Shown: positions 55,509-64,000, counted from the stretch's first letter. The stretch is DNA of 64,000 nt from Microbacterium sp. zg-Y625 (GCF_030246925.1 NZ_CP126740.1:3195776-3259775); one strand, 5' to 3'. Program-made: numbers and translations. Notes: generated from the letters alone by a model not told the origin.

Positions 55509-55547
55509 CGAAAGGCCCGGTCCAGACACGTCTGGCCGGGCCTTTCG
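55509..55547 (+). terminator. Terminator after trxA
   Basis: CGAAAGGCCCGG-T-CCA pairs with TGGCCGGGCCTTTCG with a single bulged T and an 8-nt loop, starting 13 bp after the trxA stop. It can also serve the convergent 55563 gene. Confidence 0.85.
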
Positions 55548-55562
55548 TCTACGTAGGGAGCC

Positions 55563-55907
55563 TCAGGAGGCGTCTGCGCGCACCGCGGCATCCCACCGAC
55601 GGTGCGGCTCGGAGCCGAGCAGGCGCCAGACCGCGCTCGTGAGCTCCGGGTAGTCGAGGGCGATCTGTCGCAGCACGCGGTAGTTTCGGGCCTCGGTAGG
55701 CCGCGCACCGCCGTCGGCGGCGATGTTGTCGGCGCGCAGCAGCAACACGACGAGCTCGTCGACGGTCGGCAGGTCCTCCATGAATTCCCAGGGATCCTCG
55801 CCGGCACGCAGACGCTCGTGCACCAGCACCGACAGCTCGTCGCCGGCCTCGGCGCGCAGCAGTTCGAGGCTCGCCCGGCGGGGGGCGTTGGGCTCGTCGG
55901 CTGTCAT
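55563..55907 (-). CDS. Conserved hypothetical protein
   Basis: 114 residues, mostly alpha-helical by composition (RRASLELLRAEAGDELSVLVHERLRAGEDPWEFMEDLPTVDELVVLLLRADN). No membrane segment, signal or catalytic motif. Located upstream of the trx terminator and downstream of parB on the same strand as parB, 37 bp from its stop. I do not recognise the family. Confidence 0.65.
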   Translation of the reverse strand: MTADEPNAPRRASLELLRAEAGDELSVLVHERLRAGEDPWEFMEDLPTVDELVVLLLRADNIAADGGARPTEARNYRVLRQIALDYPELTSAVWRLLGSEPHRRWDAAVRADAS

Positions 55908-55944
55908 TCATCAAGCCTACGTCGACCCGCGCACCGTGCGGGTG

Positions 55945-57027
55945 TCAGCGCGCGCCGAACTCGGTCTCGCCGATCTCCTCGAGGATGCGATTGAGGTCCT
56001 GGATCGTTGCAAAATCGATGATGACCTGGCCTTTTCGCGCACCGATGTTGATCTTCACCTTGGTGTTGAGGCGATCTCCCAGGCGCTCGGCGACCTCATC
56101 GAGGTGTGCCCGCCGGGCGCCCGCCTTCGGCGCGGGTCGCCGCGCTGCACCGGCATCCGTCGCCTTGGCCGCTGCCTCGGCAGCGCGCACCGAGAGGTCC
56201 TCGTTGATGATCTTGTCCGCCAGGCGCTGCATCGCCTCGGGGTCCTCGAGCGACAGCACGGCGCGAGCGTGCCCGGCGCTCAGCACGCCCGCCGCGACCC
56301 GATGCTGCACCGGGATGGGCAGCTTCAGCAGGCGGATCGTGTTGCTGATCTGCGGCCGGGACCGGCCGATGCGCGTGGCGAGCTCTTCCTGTGTGATGCC
56401 GAAGTCCTCGAGCAGTTGCTGGTAGGCGGATGCCTCTTCGAGGGGATTCAGCTCCGAGCGGTGCAGGTTCTCGAGCAGCGCGTCGCGCAGCAGGTGCTCA
56501 TCCTCGGTGTCGCGCACGATCGCCGGGATCGAGGTGAGGCCGGCCTCACGGGAAGCGCGCGTGCGCCGCTCCCCCATGATGAGCTCATACTTGCCGTCCG
56601 CGTTGGTGCGCACCACGACCGGCTGCAGCACGCCGAACTCCCGCACGCTGTGGACCAGCTCCGCGAGGTCGTCGGAGTCGAAGTGCGTGCGCGGCTGACG
56701 CGGGTTGGGGACGATGTCGTTGGGGTCGACGTGGATGAGGCGGGTACCGGGGATGGCGACGAGTTCCGGAGCGCCGGCATCGGAGTCGGCCGTGGCTTCG
56801 GGGGCTGCGGGCTCCGCGGCGTCTGCGGCATCCGTCGAGGAGGTCTCCGCGCCTGCGGGCTCCGTGTCGTCGGCTGCTGCTGCGGCTACGGCCTCGGCCT
56901 CTGCCTCTGCCGCGGCGGCCTTCCTCGAGGCTCCCGGAAAGAACACGTCGACGGGACGCGCCTCCGACGGCTCCGACGTCGGGATGAGCGCCCCAATGCC
57001 TCGACCGAGACCAGTTCTCTTCGCCAT
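55945..57027 (-). CDS. parB: Chromosome-partitioning protein ParB
   Basis: 360 residues. An Ala-rich N-terminal arm (about 1-90) precedes the CTPase core with the GERRTRA box (about residue 150), the helix-turn-helix [32 protein letters not shown], and a C-terminal dimerisation domain. ParB loads at parS and spreads as a CTP-dependent clamp. The start overlaps the parA stop by one base. Nine parS sites lie just upstream of parA. Confidence 0.96.
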   Translation of the reverse strand: MAKRTGLGRGIGALIPTSEPSEARPVDVFFPGASRKAAAAEAEAEAVAAAAADDTEPAGAETSSTDAADAAEPAAPEATADSDAGAPELVAIPGTRLIHVDPNDIVPNPRQPRTHFDSDDLAELVHSVREFGVLQPVVVRTNADGKYELIMGERRTRASREAGLTSIPAIVRDTEDEHLLRDALLENLHRSELNPLEEASAYQQLLEDFGITQEELATRIGRSRPQISNTIRLLKLPIPVQHRVAAGVLSAGHARAVLSLEDPEAMQRLADKIINEDLSVRAAEAAAKATDAGAARRPAPKAGARRAHLDEVAERLGDRLNTKVKINIGARKGQVIIDFATIQDLNRILEEIGETEFGAR

Positions 57028-57968
57028 CAGGGTTTTCCTTCTTCTTTTCGTGTCGTACCGCGCTGGATGATCTCCACCGCTGCTTCCTTGTAAGCCACAG
57101 CGCCGGCCGAATGCCCGTCGTATGCGATGACGGTCTGCCCGAAGCTCGGCGCTTCGGACACCCTCACCGAGCGCGGGATCACCGTGCGCAGAACCTGCTC
57201 GGAGAAGTGTGAGCGCACCTCTTCCGCGACCTGCTGAGCGAGTCGCGTGCGTCCGTCGTACATGGTGAGCAGGATCGTCGAGACGTGCAGCTGCGGGTTA
57301 AGGTGCTTCTGGATCATCCGCACGCTGCCCAGCAGCTGGCTGAGCCCCTCGAGAGCGTAGTACTCGCACTGGATGGGGATCATCACCTCATCGGCCGCCG
57401 TGAACGCGTTGATCGTGAGCAGACCGAGCGAGGGCGGGCAGTCGATGATCACGAAGTCCAGGCGCTGCGGCAGGTCCCGCAGGTAGTCCTCGAGCGCGGT
57501 CTTGAGCCGGTGCTCACGCGCCACCTGGGACACCAGTTCGATCTCGGCCCCGGCCAAGTGGATCGTACTGGGCGCACAGAACAGGTTCGGGGACTCCGGG
57601 CTCTGCTGAACGATGTCAGCCAGGGGGAAGTCGTCGATGAGTACGTCGTACACGCTGGGAACCTCGGCCGTGTGGGGCACACCGAGCGCGGTCGAGGCAT
57701 TTCCCTGCGGATCGAGATCGATGACGAGCACGCGGGCGCCGACAGCGGCGAGAGCAGCAGCGACGTTGACCGCCGTAGTGGTCTTGCCGACCCCGCCCTT
57801 CTGGTTCGAAACCGTCAGAATGCGGGTTTCGCCACTCAGCCGGACATCTACGACGTCGAGGGCGCGACGCCGTGCGGTCAGATTCGCCAGTTCCCGCGCC
57901 AGCGGTGCATCATCGAGGGAAAAGGATGCCGTTCCGGCTCCATCCTCGGGTTGTTTCACGTGAAACAT
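57027..57968 (-). CDS. parA: Chromosome-partitioning ATPase ParA
   Basis: 313 residues from ATG 57968, or 310 from a GTG three codons later (ending at 57959), which has GGAAGG at a proper 9-base spacing; the ATG itself has that sequence directly against it, so the GTG is the more likely start. Deviant Walker [16 protein letters not shown] (about 54-68). Switch region: [18 protein letters not shown]. It drives segregation of ParB-parS complexes. The start codons lie inside a parS site. Confidence 0.95.
   Translation of the reverse strand: MFHVKQPEDGAGTASFSLDDAPLARELANLTARRRALDVVDVRLSGETRILTVSNQKGGVGKTTTAVNVAAALAAVGARVLVIDLDPQGNASTALGVPHTAEVPSVYDVLIDDFPLADIVQQSPESPNLFCAPSTIHLAGAEIELVSQVAREHRLKTALEDYLRDLPQRLDFVIIDCPPSLGLLTINAFTAADEVMIPIQCEYYALEGLSQLLGSVRMIQKHLNPQLHVSTILLTMYDGRTRLAQQVAEEVRSHFSEQVLRTVIPRSVRVSEAPSFGQTVIAYDGHSAGAVAYKEAAVEIIQRGTTRKEEGKP
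57952..57967. promoter_or_regulatory. parS site 1 (overlaps parA start)
   Basis: TGTTTCACGTGAAACA, a perfect 16-bp palindrome and the parS consensus bound by ParB. It covers the first codons of the parA frame, so ParB binding here may also control parA expression. Confidence 0.95.
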
Positions 57969-58076
57969 CCTTCCGTTTTCGCTCGACGAGACACCTCTTC
58001 AACCCTACGCGAACCCACCCCCACCGCCTGTCCCCCGCGCCGCCCGCCGGCGCGGAATCATGCTCACATGGGGCGC

Positions 58077-58092
58077 TGTTTCACGTGAAACA
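58077..58092. promoter_or_regulatory. parS site 2
   Basis: TGTTTCACGTGAAACA, perfect 16-bp palindrome, 125 bp from site 1, upstream of parA. Confidence 0.95.
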
Positions 58093-58974
58093 CCGGCGAA
58101 GTGGGCCAGCGTGATGCGTCGCGGGTTGTGCTTCGCGCGTTCTTGCGTCGTGCGCGATCCCGTGCGGCGCCGCGCACGGCCGCGGGGCTCTGGGATCGGG
58201 CGATTCGACTCGCAATGACCACGGCCCGCGGGGACGAGGGCCCGGAGGCTCTGGGGCCCTGGGGGTCGAGGGCTCGAGGGGCCGACGGCTCGGAGGGCCG
58301 ACGACTCGTGCTGGCCCCTCGTCGCAACGCTCTTCTCGGGCGCGAGGCCTCCCCTCCCCTTCTACTTGGTGGCAGCACCGCCCCACCTGACACGCGACCG
58401 CTGTTGCGCGGGCCGCCAGCCAGGCCCGGCGTCGAGTGCCACACGATTCGGTTCGAGAACGCTCCTATCCCCTCCCCTGGCTCAGGGCAGGTCATCATCC
58501 CCGGCCATCTCGGTCGCCTGCGCCGTGCGTGGACGCAGCCAGCGGCTGTCGGGTCGCTTCTCTTGCATCCCTCCCTGCCACCCCGGAACGGCCGCCCTGC
58601 CGGGGTCGCCTGCCACGGCCGCGCCCTCCGCGCCCGCATCCACTTCGAGGAGCCCGTCCGCCTGTCGCCACGTGCCGCAGTCCCCAGCCCGGCGTCGCGC
58701 GGCGCGGCGCGGCGCGGCCCTGATACCGGCTCCCAGAAGCAAGCCGAGAGCGCGTCCCGTACTGTTCGACCCGCGCCCGGACCACAGGCCGGCGCGCACA
58801 ACGCCGCTCTCGCAACCGAAAGCGCGGTTGTTTGGCATCCGAACCTCGCGCCCAAGGCAGAGCCTTCGCGCCCAAACCGCCGTTACTCAGGCGGTCAGGA
58901 GCCGACCACCCAGGGACCGGAGCGTGGTTGGCGGCTACTCGGCATGGACGGCGCGCGCATTCAAGGCCACTGGG

Positions 58975-58990
58975 CGTTTCACGTGAAACG
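58975..58990. promoter_or_regulatory. parS site 3
   Basis: CGTTTCACGTGAAACG, perfect 16-bp palindrome with C/G as the outer base pair; 898 bp from site 2. Confidence 0.95.
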
Positions 58991-59134
58991 GGTGGTGCGG
59001 CCGCTCACGTGGGCCATCCAGAGGCCGTCATCACTGGGCAATCGGCACGGACGGCGAGTTGAGGCGCATGTCGGCGACGTGAGCTTTGACGCGGGAAGCC
59101 TAAGGAAAGAGTGCGGCGGGTCCAGGAGCTGGGC

Positions 59135-59150
59135 CGTTTCACGTGAAACG
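59135..59150. promoter_or_regulatory. parS site 4
   Basis: CGTTTCACGTGAAACG, perfect 16-bp palindrome, 160 bp from site 3. Confidence 0.95.
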
Positions 59151-59263
59151 GGACGCCAGCCATGACGCGCTCACGTCTCGTTACGCTTTCCGGACGTGAA
59201 GCCGCCCACACGAAGCGCGCGGCGCGGGGTATCGACACAGAAGCATCGGCAGCAGGCACTGCG

Positions 59264-59279
59264 CGTTTCACGTGAAACG
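59264..59279. promoter_or_regulatory. parS site 5
   Basis: CGTTTCACGTGAAACG, perfect 16-bp palindrome, 129 bp from site 4. Confidence 0.95.
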
Positions 59280-59399
59280 GGACACTCAGCCGAAGCCGCA
59301 GGGTCTGTTGACCCCCAGAGCGCGCCTTCGGCCACGACTCGCTGCCCGCGGCTGGGTAGCGGTCCCCTGCGCGCGAGAGGGAAACTGCGGTTCCCAGAG

Positions 59400-59415
59400 C
59401 GTTTCACGTGAAACG
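59400..59415. promoter_or_regulatory. parS site 6
   Basis: CGTTTCACGTGAAACG, perfect 16-bp palindrome, 136 bp from site 5. Confidence 0.95.
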
Positions 59416-59608
59416 CTGGCCCGTTCGCGCACATCGCGTGGGAGCGCCCCTGGCCCCCGCCCACGCCAAGCAGCGACACCCGCCCGGTCGGCTCATACGC
59501 TCGGCCCGGATTGGCACGCGCCGTGGACCCTGCGCCGCGCACCAGGCCCCGCACGGGTCGGGAAGCGGAACGCGCCCAGAAACCGAGACTGAGACGACTG
59601 GAAACGAT

Positions 59609-59624
59609 TGTTTCACGTGAAACA
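59609..59624. promoter_or_regulatory. parS site 7
   Basis: TGTTTCACGTGAAACA, perfect 16-bp palindrome with T/A as the outer base pair, 209 bp from site 6. Confidence 0.95.
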
Positions 59625-59823
59625 CGCGTCCCATGGCCCCCGGGAATCGTGCGCCACTCGCCATCAATCGGCCGCACACCCGTGACTTGGTGCTGCGCTG
59701 CAGAGGGGTCGTCGGCCTGCTCAGGCTCCTGTCTCTCAGCTCCAATCCCGACCTCGCCCCGACTCTTGACCGTAAGCGCGAGCCGTCCAGAGGCGCGACG
59801 CGGCTCCCATGGGCACAGGGGCG

Positions 59824-59839
59824 TGTTTCACGTGAAACA
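59824..59839. promoter_or_regulatory. parS site 8
   Basis: TGTTTCACGTGAAACA, perfect 16-bp palindrome, 215 bp from site 7. Confidence 0.95.
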
Positions 59840-60250
59840 TCCACCGGCGCAGACTGCCGCAAGTCGACGACCGACGGATATGCACGGCATTGTCGCAGCT
59901 CGCCGTAGCCAATCCAATCCCAGCGGGCGAGGCGCGCCAGCGTTGGGACCGCGGCCCGCGGCGCCTACGGGTTCCAACTCCGGCGGCACGGCACACTCGC
60001 GCGACGCGCCGGCGTCGCAGCGCAGCATGCGGGCGTACTCCCCGCGCCGTTTCGCCCCCGGTCCCCGGTGAATCACATTCTTCGGCATCCCAGGACGGTC
60101 ATTCATCGGAGTGCAGATCGCCGGAGCCCACGATCGCGGGGGACCGACGGGCCGCGATGAGTGACGTCGGTCCTCGCCACGGCAAGCCGGATGCCGGGCG
60201 CAGCGTCTCTCAATCCCACTCGCTCGTAGGAACCCTCACTCGGCCGCCTC

Positions 60251-60350
60251 AATACTCACTCGCGGTGACGAATACTCACTCGCGGTGACGAATACTCACT
60301 CGCGGTGACGAATACTCACTCGCGGTGACGAATACTCACTCGCGGTTCTT
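60251..60350. repeat. 20-bp tandem repeat array between parS sites 8 and 9
   Basis: Four exact copies of CGCGGTGACGAATACTCACT occupy 60261-60340, with partial copies on both sides (a degenerate one begins near 60232). Read on the minus strand the unit is GTATTCG-N7-GAGTGA, the same form as the array after purB (11321-11400), in opposite orientation. Confidence 0.9.
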
Positions 60351-60388
60351 CTCAGGCGGGGAGGCGCGGACCGGGATGGATGGGGCCA

Positions 60389-60404
60389 CGTTTCACGTGA
60401 AACG
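60389..60404. promoter_or_regulatory. parS site 9
   Basis: CGTTTCACGTGAAACG, perfect 16-bp palindrome, 565 bp from site 8 and about 135 bp from the rsmG stop. Confidence 0.95.
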
Positions 60405-60537
60405 GGCGGGATTCGTCGGATTCGGCGGCGACGTTGGAGGTCGGGCGACTCAGGAACGGAGCGCAGGATCGCTCTCACAGAACCGAAACGGGGTCATTCC
60501 GAGGGGTGTAACGGCGGAAGGTGAGGCCGGGGGAGTG

Positions 60538-61161
60538 TCAGCGGACGGTGGCGCGGATCACCCGGGTCGGCTCCGCGATCAGTCCCTCGCCCACCGGCTC
60601 GACCCGTACGTCCGACAGACGGTACTTGCGAATGACCTTCTCGGCGGCCGCGATCTCATTCGCGGCGTTCGCACCCTTGAGCAGTACGAGCTCGCCACCG
60701 TCGCGCACCAGCGGTGCCGTCAGCGGAACGAGCGTGCGCAGTGCGCTCACTGCACGCGCGGTGACGGCATCGAGGACGGGACCGCGTGACCAGTCCTCCG
60801 CGCGGGCGCGCAGCACCTCGACGTTCTCGAGGCCTAGCTCCCGCACCTGCTCCTGCAACCACGCGACGCGACGTTCCATCGGCTCGATGAGTACCCACTC
60901 GACGTCGGGACGCGCGATCGCCAGAACGATTCCAGGCAGGCCCGCGCCGGAACCGACGTCGCCCACCGTGCCCCGGAACAGCGGTGCCGCCACTGCGCTG
61001 TTGAGAATGTGACGCGTCCACAGTCGCGGCAGCTCGAGCGGGCCGATGAGGCCCCGCTCTTCGCCGTGCTCGGCAAGTGCCGCTGTGAACGCGCGGGCAG
61101 CATCGATTCGATCGCCGAAAATAGTGCCCGCTACCTGGGGTTCTTCTTCAAGTTCACTCAT
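60538..61161 (-). CDS. rsmG: 16S rRNA (guanine-527-N7) methyltransferase RsmG
   Basis: 207 residues with the SAM site VGDVGSGAGLPGIVLAIARPDVEWVLIEPMERR, LWTRHILNSA before it and TARAVSALRTLVPL after. It methylates G527 of 16S rRNA; its loss gives low-level streptomycin resistance in other bacteria. It sits between khpB and the parA region, the conserved order near oriC. Confidence 0.96.
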   Translation of the reverse strand: MSELEEEPQVAGTIFGDRIDAARAFTAALAEHGEERGLIGPLELPRLWTRHILNSAVAAPLFRGTVGDVGSGAGLPGIVLAIARPDVEWVLIEPMERRVAWLQEQVRELGLENVEVLRARAEDWSRGPVLDAVTARAVSALRTLVPLTAPLVRDGGELVLLKGANAANEIAAAEKVIRKYRLSDVRVEPVGEGLIAEPTRVIRATVR

Positions 61162-61176
61162 CGCGGCGGTCGAACG

Positions 61177-61668
61177 TCAGGCGCGGCTGATGACCGTGTG
61201 GCGGTCGGCGCCCTCGCCGTACGACTCCGAGACGAAGCCCCGCGCCGACGCCACATCGTGCACGAGCTTGCGCTCGTAGCTCGACATCGGGGGCAGCGAC
61301 GCCTGCGACGCCCCCTCGTCCAGACGCTCGATCGCGAGGTCGACCAGGCGCTCCAGCTCACGCTGTCGCTGCTCGCGGGATCCCCCGATGTCGAGGATGA
61401 GCCGCGAGAAGCGTCCGGTGCGGTTCTGGACCGCGAGCCGTGTCAGCTCCTGAAGGGCCTGCACGGTGTCGGGGTGGCTGAGCCGCGACAGCGAGCCCGA
61501 GTCGTCGGCTTCGACCGACACGTACGCGCGGCCGGCGCGCACGTCCAGGGCGAGGTCACCGTCGATGTCGGCGATGTCCAGCAGCTCTTCGAGGTAGTCG
61601 GCGGCGATGTCGCCTTCCTGCTCGAGCTGCTCGTCCGTGACGTCCGGGGTTTCGGGCGTGAGAGTCAT
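61177..61668 (-). CDS. khpB: RNA-binding protein KhpB/Jag (KH and R3H domains)
   Basis: 163 residues from ATG 61668. A KH-like part (YLEELLDIADIDGDLALDVRAGRAYVSVEADDSG...) and an R3H domain (LIL-DIGGSREQRQRELERLVDLA ... LPPMSSYERKLVHDVAS) are visible. This is the short form without the N-terminal Jag domain. KhpB binds RNA and affects cell elongation in Gram-positives. Located between rsmG and yidC. Confidence 0.93.
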   Translation of the reverse strand: MTLTPETPDVTDEQLEQEGDIAADYLEELLDIADIDGDLALDVRAGRAYVSVEADDSGSLSRLSHPDTVQALQELTRLAVQNRTGRFSRLILDIGGSREQRQRELERLVDLAIERLDEGASQASLPPMSSYERKLVHDVASARGFVSESYGEGADRHTVISRA

Positions 61669-61687
61669 GTCGTGTTCCTCTGTAAGG

Positions 61688-62950
61688 TCAGGACTTCTTG
61701 GGCGGCTTGGGCGCCTCGGGCGGCGTCGTGCTGGGCTTGCTGCCCTCAGCCCCACCGGATCCGGCCGCTTTGGCGGAACCTGAGCCCGAGCCGGCCGGTT
61801 TGGCGGAGCCGGAGCCGGAGCCGGCGGGCTTGCCGGCGCCGCCCGCGGCCGCCGGGTTGCCCGAGCCGCCCTTGGGCACCTGCTTCTTCTTGGCGCGCTG
61901 CTTGCCGACCGGCTGCTGGCGCTTCGGGGCGGCGGCACGCGCACGCTCGGCCTCCTCGGCCAGACGGCGCTGCTCCTCCTGGTACTTCTCCATCGGGATC
62001 ACGCGACCCTTGGAGTCCAGGGCCTTCCCCTTGCGTGCCAGACGCTCCTCGCGCTGCTTCGCGGCGTCGGAGCCGGGGGTCGGCAGGTTGCGGATCACGA
62101 CGAACTGCTGCGCCATCGTCCACAGGTTCGAGGTGAACCAGTACATGACGACACCGAGCGGGAAGAAGACACCCGAGAAGATGAATGCCAGCGGCAGCAC
62201 GTACAGCATGATCTTCTGCATCTGGTACGCCTGGCCGGTCTTGGCCTCGGGCGACAGGTTCTTCGAGATGATCTGCAGCTGGGTGATGAACTGCGACGCG
62301 ATCATGAGCACCACGAGGATGACCAGGATGATGACGGTCGCCGTCTGCCCCTGGTCGATCGCGTCGATCATGTTCGTGTGTAGCGGCGCCACATCGAACA
62401 GCTGCGCGTCGTAGAACTGCTTGGTCAGCTCGGTGTTGAGCAGGCCGACACCGCCCACACCCCACTCCGCGTGCCGTTTCACATCGCTGAGGGTGTAGAA
62501 CATGCCCAGCAGAATGGGCATCTGCACCAGCAGCGGAAGACAGCTCGACACCGGTGTCGTGCCGTGCTTCTTGTACAGCGCCATCGTCTCGCGGCTCATG
62601 GCCTCGCGAGAGAGCTGGTCCTTCTTGCCGCGGTACTTCTCCTGAACTTTTCGCAGTTCAGGAGCGATTTCCATCATCTTGCGCTGGCTCTTGATCTGAC
62701 GCACGAAGAGCGGGATCAGTGCGGAGCGCACGACGATGACGAGACCGATGATCGCGAGCACCCAGGTGGCGCCCGCAGCGGCCGGCAGCCCCAGAGAGGT
62801 GAACAGCCAGTGCCAGAAGACGAGGATCAGCTCGACGATCCACTTGAACGGCCACATGATCGTGGCGAACAGGTCGAACCCCTCGCCGGGAGGCGGCGTC
62901 GTCGGCGTCGGAACCACCGGCACGGGGGTTGCAGCGAAGAGATCCAGCAC
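61688..62950 (-). CDS. yidC: Membrane protein insertase YidC
   Basis: 420 residues. Hydrophobic segments near 30-50, 62-82, 133-152, 200-222 and 242-265; the conserved hydrophilic-groove region is VVRSALIPLFVRQIKSQRKM with its Arg, and SSCLPLLVQMPILLGMFYTL follows. It inserts membrane proteins alone or with SecYEG. The C-terminal ~110 residues form a basic, low-complexity tail with GSGSGSAKPAG repeats, probably ribosome-contacting. Confidence 0.96.
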   Translation of the reverse strand: MLDLFAATPVPVVPTPTTPPPGEGFDLFATIMWPFKWIVELILVFWHWLFTSLGLPAAAGATWVLAIIGLVIVVRSALIPLFVRQIKSQRKMMEIAPELRKVQEKYRGKKDQLSREAMSRETMALYKKHGTTPVSSCLPLLVQMPILLGMFYTLSDVKRHAEWGVGGVGLLNTELTKQFYDAQLFDVAPLHTNMIDAIDQGQTATVIILVILVVLMIASQFITQLQIISKNLSPEAKTGQAYQMQKIMLYVLPLAFIFSGVFFPLGVVMYWFTSNLWTMAQQFVVIRNLPTPGSDAAKQREERLARKGKALDSKGRVIPMEKYQEEQRRLAEEAERARAAAPKRQQPVGKQRAKKKQVPKGGSGNPAAAGGAGKPAGSGSGSAKPAGSGSGSAKAAGSGGAEGSKPSTTPPEAPKPPKKS

Positions 62951-62953
62951 GGA

Positions 62954-63310
62954 TCAGTCCTTTCCGGAGGGCACGACGAATCCGTGCCGAGTCAGCTCAT
63001 GGCCAAAGCGTGGATTCGACGGTACGTCATCGATCCCACCGGCGGCCCAGGGATGGCAACGGGCCAAGCGCATCGCCGCCATCGCTGTGCCTTTCGCAAG
63101 CCCGTGCTGCTGCACGGAGCCGACGGCATAGGCCGAACACGAGGGGTAGTACTTGCAGACGTCGCCATAGACGCGCGAGATCGTGGCGCGATAAGCGTGC
63201 AGAAGGGTAAGGCCCACGTTGCGCGGAAGAAGAGGGATGCCGCGCCACAGCACGTCGGGGTGAAGCGCCCCTTCGCCGACGAAAGCCGTCGGCAGGGTCG
63301 AAACACTCAT
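62954..63310 (-). CDS. yidD: Membrane protein insertion efficiency factor YidD
   Basis: 118 residues with the family hallmark VYGDVCKYYPSCSAYAVGSVQQHG and an RLARCHPWAAGGIDDVP segment. Helps YidC-dependent insertion. The N-terminal 30 residues are an extension relative to the shortest family members. Its start overlaps the rnpA stop by 4 bp. Confidence 0.95.
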   Translation of the reverse strand: MSVSTLPTAFVGEGALHPDVLWRGIPLLPRNVGLTLLHAYRATISRVYGDVCKYYPSCSAYAVGSVQQHGLAKGTAMAAMRLARCHPWAAGGIDDVPSNPRFGHELTRHGFVVPSGKD

Positions 63311-63645
63311 GCCGGCACCCGTTTGGCCAGGCAGCGCCGCACTTCGCGGCGCAGTTCGGCGTAGGGCGCGGTCGCCGCGCTCGGCAGGGCACGGATCACG
63401 ACATCGGCGCCTGGCGGCACGTCAGTGAGCGCCTCGGCGCACACGGCCTTGAGCCGACGCCGAACCGTATTGCGCACGACGGCGCCGCCTACCTGCTTGC
63501 TCACGATGAAGCCGAACCGCGGCGCACGATCACCGGGGGATGCCGCGACATAGGTGACGGTGTGGGATCCCCCACACCGCCGACCGCCGCGGACCACCGC
63601 TCGGTACTCGACGCCGCGTGTGAGGCGGTTCGGCCTCGAAAGCAC
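63307..63645 (-). CDS. rnpA: Ribonuclease P protein component
   Basis: 112 residues with the RNR signature: FGFIVSKQVGGAVVRNTVRRRLKAVCAE. It binds the RNase P RNA and helps process tRNA 5' ends. Between rpmH and yidD, the conserved order. Confidence 0.97.
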   Translation of the reverse strand: MLSRPNRLTRGVEYRAVVRGGRRCGGSHTVTYVAASPGDRAPRFGFIVSKQVGGAVVRNTVRRRLKAVCAEALTDVPPGADVVIRALPSAATAPYAELRREVRRCLAKRVPA

Positions 63646-63653
63646 GGCTCGGG

Positions 63654-63791
63654 TCAGGCAGAGAGCTCGGTGCGCCCCTTGGCGCGGCGAGCGGCAAGGA
63701 TGCCACGGCCCGCGCGGGTGCGCATGCGGGCGCGGAAGCCGTGCTTCTTGGCGCGGCGGCGGTTGTTGGGCTGGAACGTGCGCTTGCTCAT
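63654..63791 (-). CDS. rpmH: 50S ribosomal protein L34
   Basis: 45 residues, [23 protein letters not shown] then [21 protein letters not shown]: a standard L34. First gene of the rpmH-rnpA-yidD-yidC-khpB-rsmG series on the minus strand, pointing away from dnaA. Confidence 0.98.
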   Translation of the reverse strand: MSKRTFQPNNRRRAKKHGFRARMRTRAGRGILAARRAKGRTELSA

Positions 63792-64000
63792 GAGGATCAC
63801 TCCGGATCGGCGGTCACCGGAACGCTGGGACCGGGGACGCGGGTACAGGGGACTGCCCGACTGGGCATACGTCAACCGATTAAGGGTACGTCGCGCCGCC
63901 CGATAACTCAAACCGGGCGCAGGCAGCCGCCCACTTTATCCACCGCCGCCACCCTCGCCTGGCAATGACACGCGGCGGCGGCCTACAGTGGATTTGGTGG
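63792..64000. promoter_or_regulatory. rpmH upstream region, left flank of dnaA
   Basis: No gene is visible. The sequence TTATCCACC at 63936-63944 is a DnaA box with one mismatch. A minus-strand TTGACG (63870-63875) could be the -35 element for rpmH, but no good -10 is placed at proper spacing. In actinobacteria dnaA starts divergently beyond this point; it is outside the window. Confidence 0.6.

Larger units (their letters stand above)
57969..60537. other. 2.6-kb non-coding centromere-like region
   Basis: Between parA and rsmG, both on the minus strand. Several long open frames exist, but they have Arg/Pro-rich random composition, no family motifs, and read straight through parS sites (giving FHVK or SRET repeats), so I call none of them a gene. 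The region holds eight of the nine parS sites and a 20-bp tandem array. It appears to be the ParB loading zone of the chromosome. Confidence 0.8.

Noticed and set aside
58101..59165. A 354-residue plus-strand open frame in the parA-rsmG interval
   Set aside because: Arg/Pro/Ala-rich random composition, no family motif, runs through parS site 3 in frame (AFHVKR), and overlaps equally long frames on the other strand. High GC makes such frames common.
60251..60350. CRISPR array
   Set aside because: The 20-bp units abut directly, without unique spacers, and no cas gene is near.

Overview
The window is about 64 kb of high-GC DNA with many GTG starts, tightly overlapping ATGA/GTGA gene junctions and typical actinobacterial gene order. 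I read it as the replication-origin-proximal part of a chromosome from a Microbacteriaceae-type actinobacterium. 'Microbacterium-like' is an inference from gene content and style, not a database result. The right edge (rpmH-rnpA-yidD-yidC-khpB-rsmG, then parA-parB) is the conserved block to one side of dnaA/oriC; dnaA itself should begin just beyond base 64000.

Layout. 1-2480: the end of a flagellar locus (flhB tail, flhA, csrA). 2488-6012: a branched-chain/2-oxoacid dehydrogenase operon (E1 alpha, E1 beta, E2; no E3 here). 6106-13662: an aminotransferase, small membrane proteins, a WXG100-like protein paired with an alpha/beta hydrolase, a low-molecular-weight phosphatase, purB and a lipoprotein sugar dehydrogenase. 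13667-34329: accessory metabolism and stress genes (VOC/DUF1801/AraC trio, MATE exporter, alcohol dehydrogenase, two SDRs, acyl-CoA ligase, transporter, Mn catalase, a large LuxR regulator, aldo-keto reductase, TetR). 34485-40695: a stress-protein locus broken up by a lower-GC segment lying between two identical 243-bp direct repeats. That segment carries a 2H-phosphoesterase/HAD fusion and a nucleotidyltransferase, and gene relics lie just to its right.

40810-44277: the replication/translation block dnaB and rpsF-ssb-rpsR-rplI, with a cluster of DnaA-box-like 9-mers in front of dnaB. 44576-46929: two tandem paralogous membrane proteins of unknown function. 47074-55496: the envelope/thiol-redox block cca, a methyltransferase, a large exported protein, murJ, trxB and trxA; trxB-trxA has an exact SigR/SigH-type promoter. 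55945-60537: parB, parA and a 2.6-kb non-coding centromere-like region with nine perfect 16-bp parS palindromes (one overlapping the parA start) and a 20-bp tandem repeat. A related repeat lies immediately after purB, in inverted orientation. 60538-63791: rsmG, khpB, yidC, yidD, rnpA and rpmH.

Two window-wide observations stand out. The heptamer GGATGCC/GGCATCC is strongly over-represented inside and outside genes and appears to force otherwise avoided codons. It is missing from the putative inserted segment at 36.1-38.6 kb.
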